DNA of 23,096 nt from JACQZO01 sp964512325. GTDB taxonomy: Bacteria > Patescibacteriota > Gracilibacteria > RBG-16-42-10. Positions 22,828-23,096 of the stretch are shown piece after piece. Positions within the stretch are counted from its first letter, which is position 1; the number at the start of each line of letters is the position of its first letter. The notes below the pieces were generated by a model. That model was not told the DNA's origin. It ran no database searches and worked only from the letters and a program-made list of their open reading frames with translations. The stretch is from positions 1 to 23,096 of the forward strand of contig CAZEGN010000019.1 in the NCBI GenBank assembly GCA_964512325.1, given 5' to 3'. The position numbers were made by a program, and so were the translations under genes.

Positions 22828-23096
22828 TTACTCTTCTTTTGTTGATGAAAAGAACTTTTTCGCTTTTGTAAGGACTTTTTCTGTTAGTTCTTTTTCAAGT
22901 CCCTTATTAGTAAGATACTTTTCAAGCAATTGCTGAGGCTTTTCGTTATCAGCTTGAGAATATTCTACTGTCTGCTTATTAATCTTGCTTTCCTTATCCT
23001 CGTAATTTCTTTCTATTCCTGCAAAATAAAATGCGTCTTCAATGTATTTTTGCAATGCATCAAGATAAATGGAATTTACAAATTCTCTTGAGCCAG
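22828..23096 (-). CDS. Unrecognised protein, C-terminal part only (cut by window edge)
   Basis: The frame is open from the right edge of the window to TAA at 22828-22830, giving the last 88 or so residues of a protein whose start lies outside. The visible part begins GSREFVNSIYLDALQKYIED, then a mostly helical, charged region (Glu, Lys, Gln rich) ending KAKKFFSSTKEE. It shows no catalytic motif, membrane helix or zinc site. It does not look like the DNA-binding end of DnaA, which might be expected next to dnaN. The TTG at 23055 could be a start, but the frame runs through it. Function not assigned. Confidence 0.6.
   Translation of the reverse strand, partial: GSREFVNSIYLDALQKYIEDAFYFAGIERNYEDKESKINKQTVEYSQADNEKPQQLLEKYLTNKGLEKELTEKVLTKAKKFFSSTKEE

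Noticed and set aside
1..23096. CRISPR arrays, tRNA or rRNA genes, insertion sequences or integrases.
   Set aside because: No spaced identical repeats, cloverleaf-like segments, rRNA motifs, transposase motifs or terminal inverted repeats were seen on reading both strands.

Overview
This 23 kb, AT-rich window (roughly 40% G+C by eye) reads as a chromosomal segment of an uncultivated bacterium, most likely a member of the Candidate Phyla Radiation (Patescibacteria). The reasons are the housekeeping set (RecG, PriA, DnaN, a short-form pyrophosphatase), a dense cluster of large modular surface proteins (lamin-tail, cohesin, dockerin, SLH, DUF11, parallel beta-helix, PKD and thrombospondin-3 modules), an LPXTG-type sorting signal, and almost no Shine-Dalgarno sequences before the starts. 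The standard bacterial code fits: no long gene carries an in-frame UGA. The lineage is inferred from gene style only; no rRNA or tRNA is present.

Layout. (1) 86-2252, plus strand: a small SMR-type membrane transporter, an NRAMP-family transporter with an altered metal site, and a short inorganic pyrophosphatase-like protein. (2) 2253-6341, minus strand: priA then recG, two restart/repair helicases in one probable operon, abutting the pyrophosphatase gene tail to tail with no spacer. (3) 6511-18838, plus strand: a cell-surface island of five genes. They are a secreted LTD-cohesin-Fn3-dockerin protein, a membrane-anchored cohesin-like protein, an NlpC/P60 hydrolase with three SLH repeats, a 1699-residue beta-helix/DUF11 protein ending in LPKTG, and a 1121-residue beta-helix/PKD/thrombospondin-3 protein. 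(4) 18833-22417, minus strand: dnaN followed by two lipid-linked sugar-priming enzymes, a WcaJ/WbaP-like polyprenyl glycosylphosphotransferase and a WecA/TagO-like phosphotransferase. (5) 22418-22827 is a gap without a clear gene, then the 3' end of an unrecognised gene runs off the right edge.

How it may fit together (inference). The surface island contains several ways of holding proteins at the envelope: dockerin-cohesin pairing, SLH repeats, a C-terminal membrane helix and a sortase signal. The neighbouring priming transferases could start the glycan to which SLH domains or surface proteins attach. The most interesting reading is that 6511-8738 encodes a minimal cohesin-dockerin pair outside any cellulosome, used to assemble a surface complex in a small-genome bacterium.
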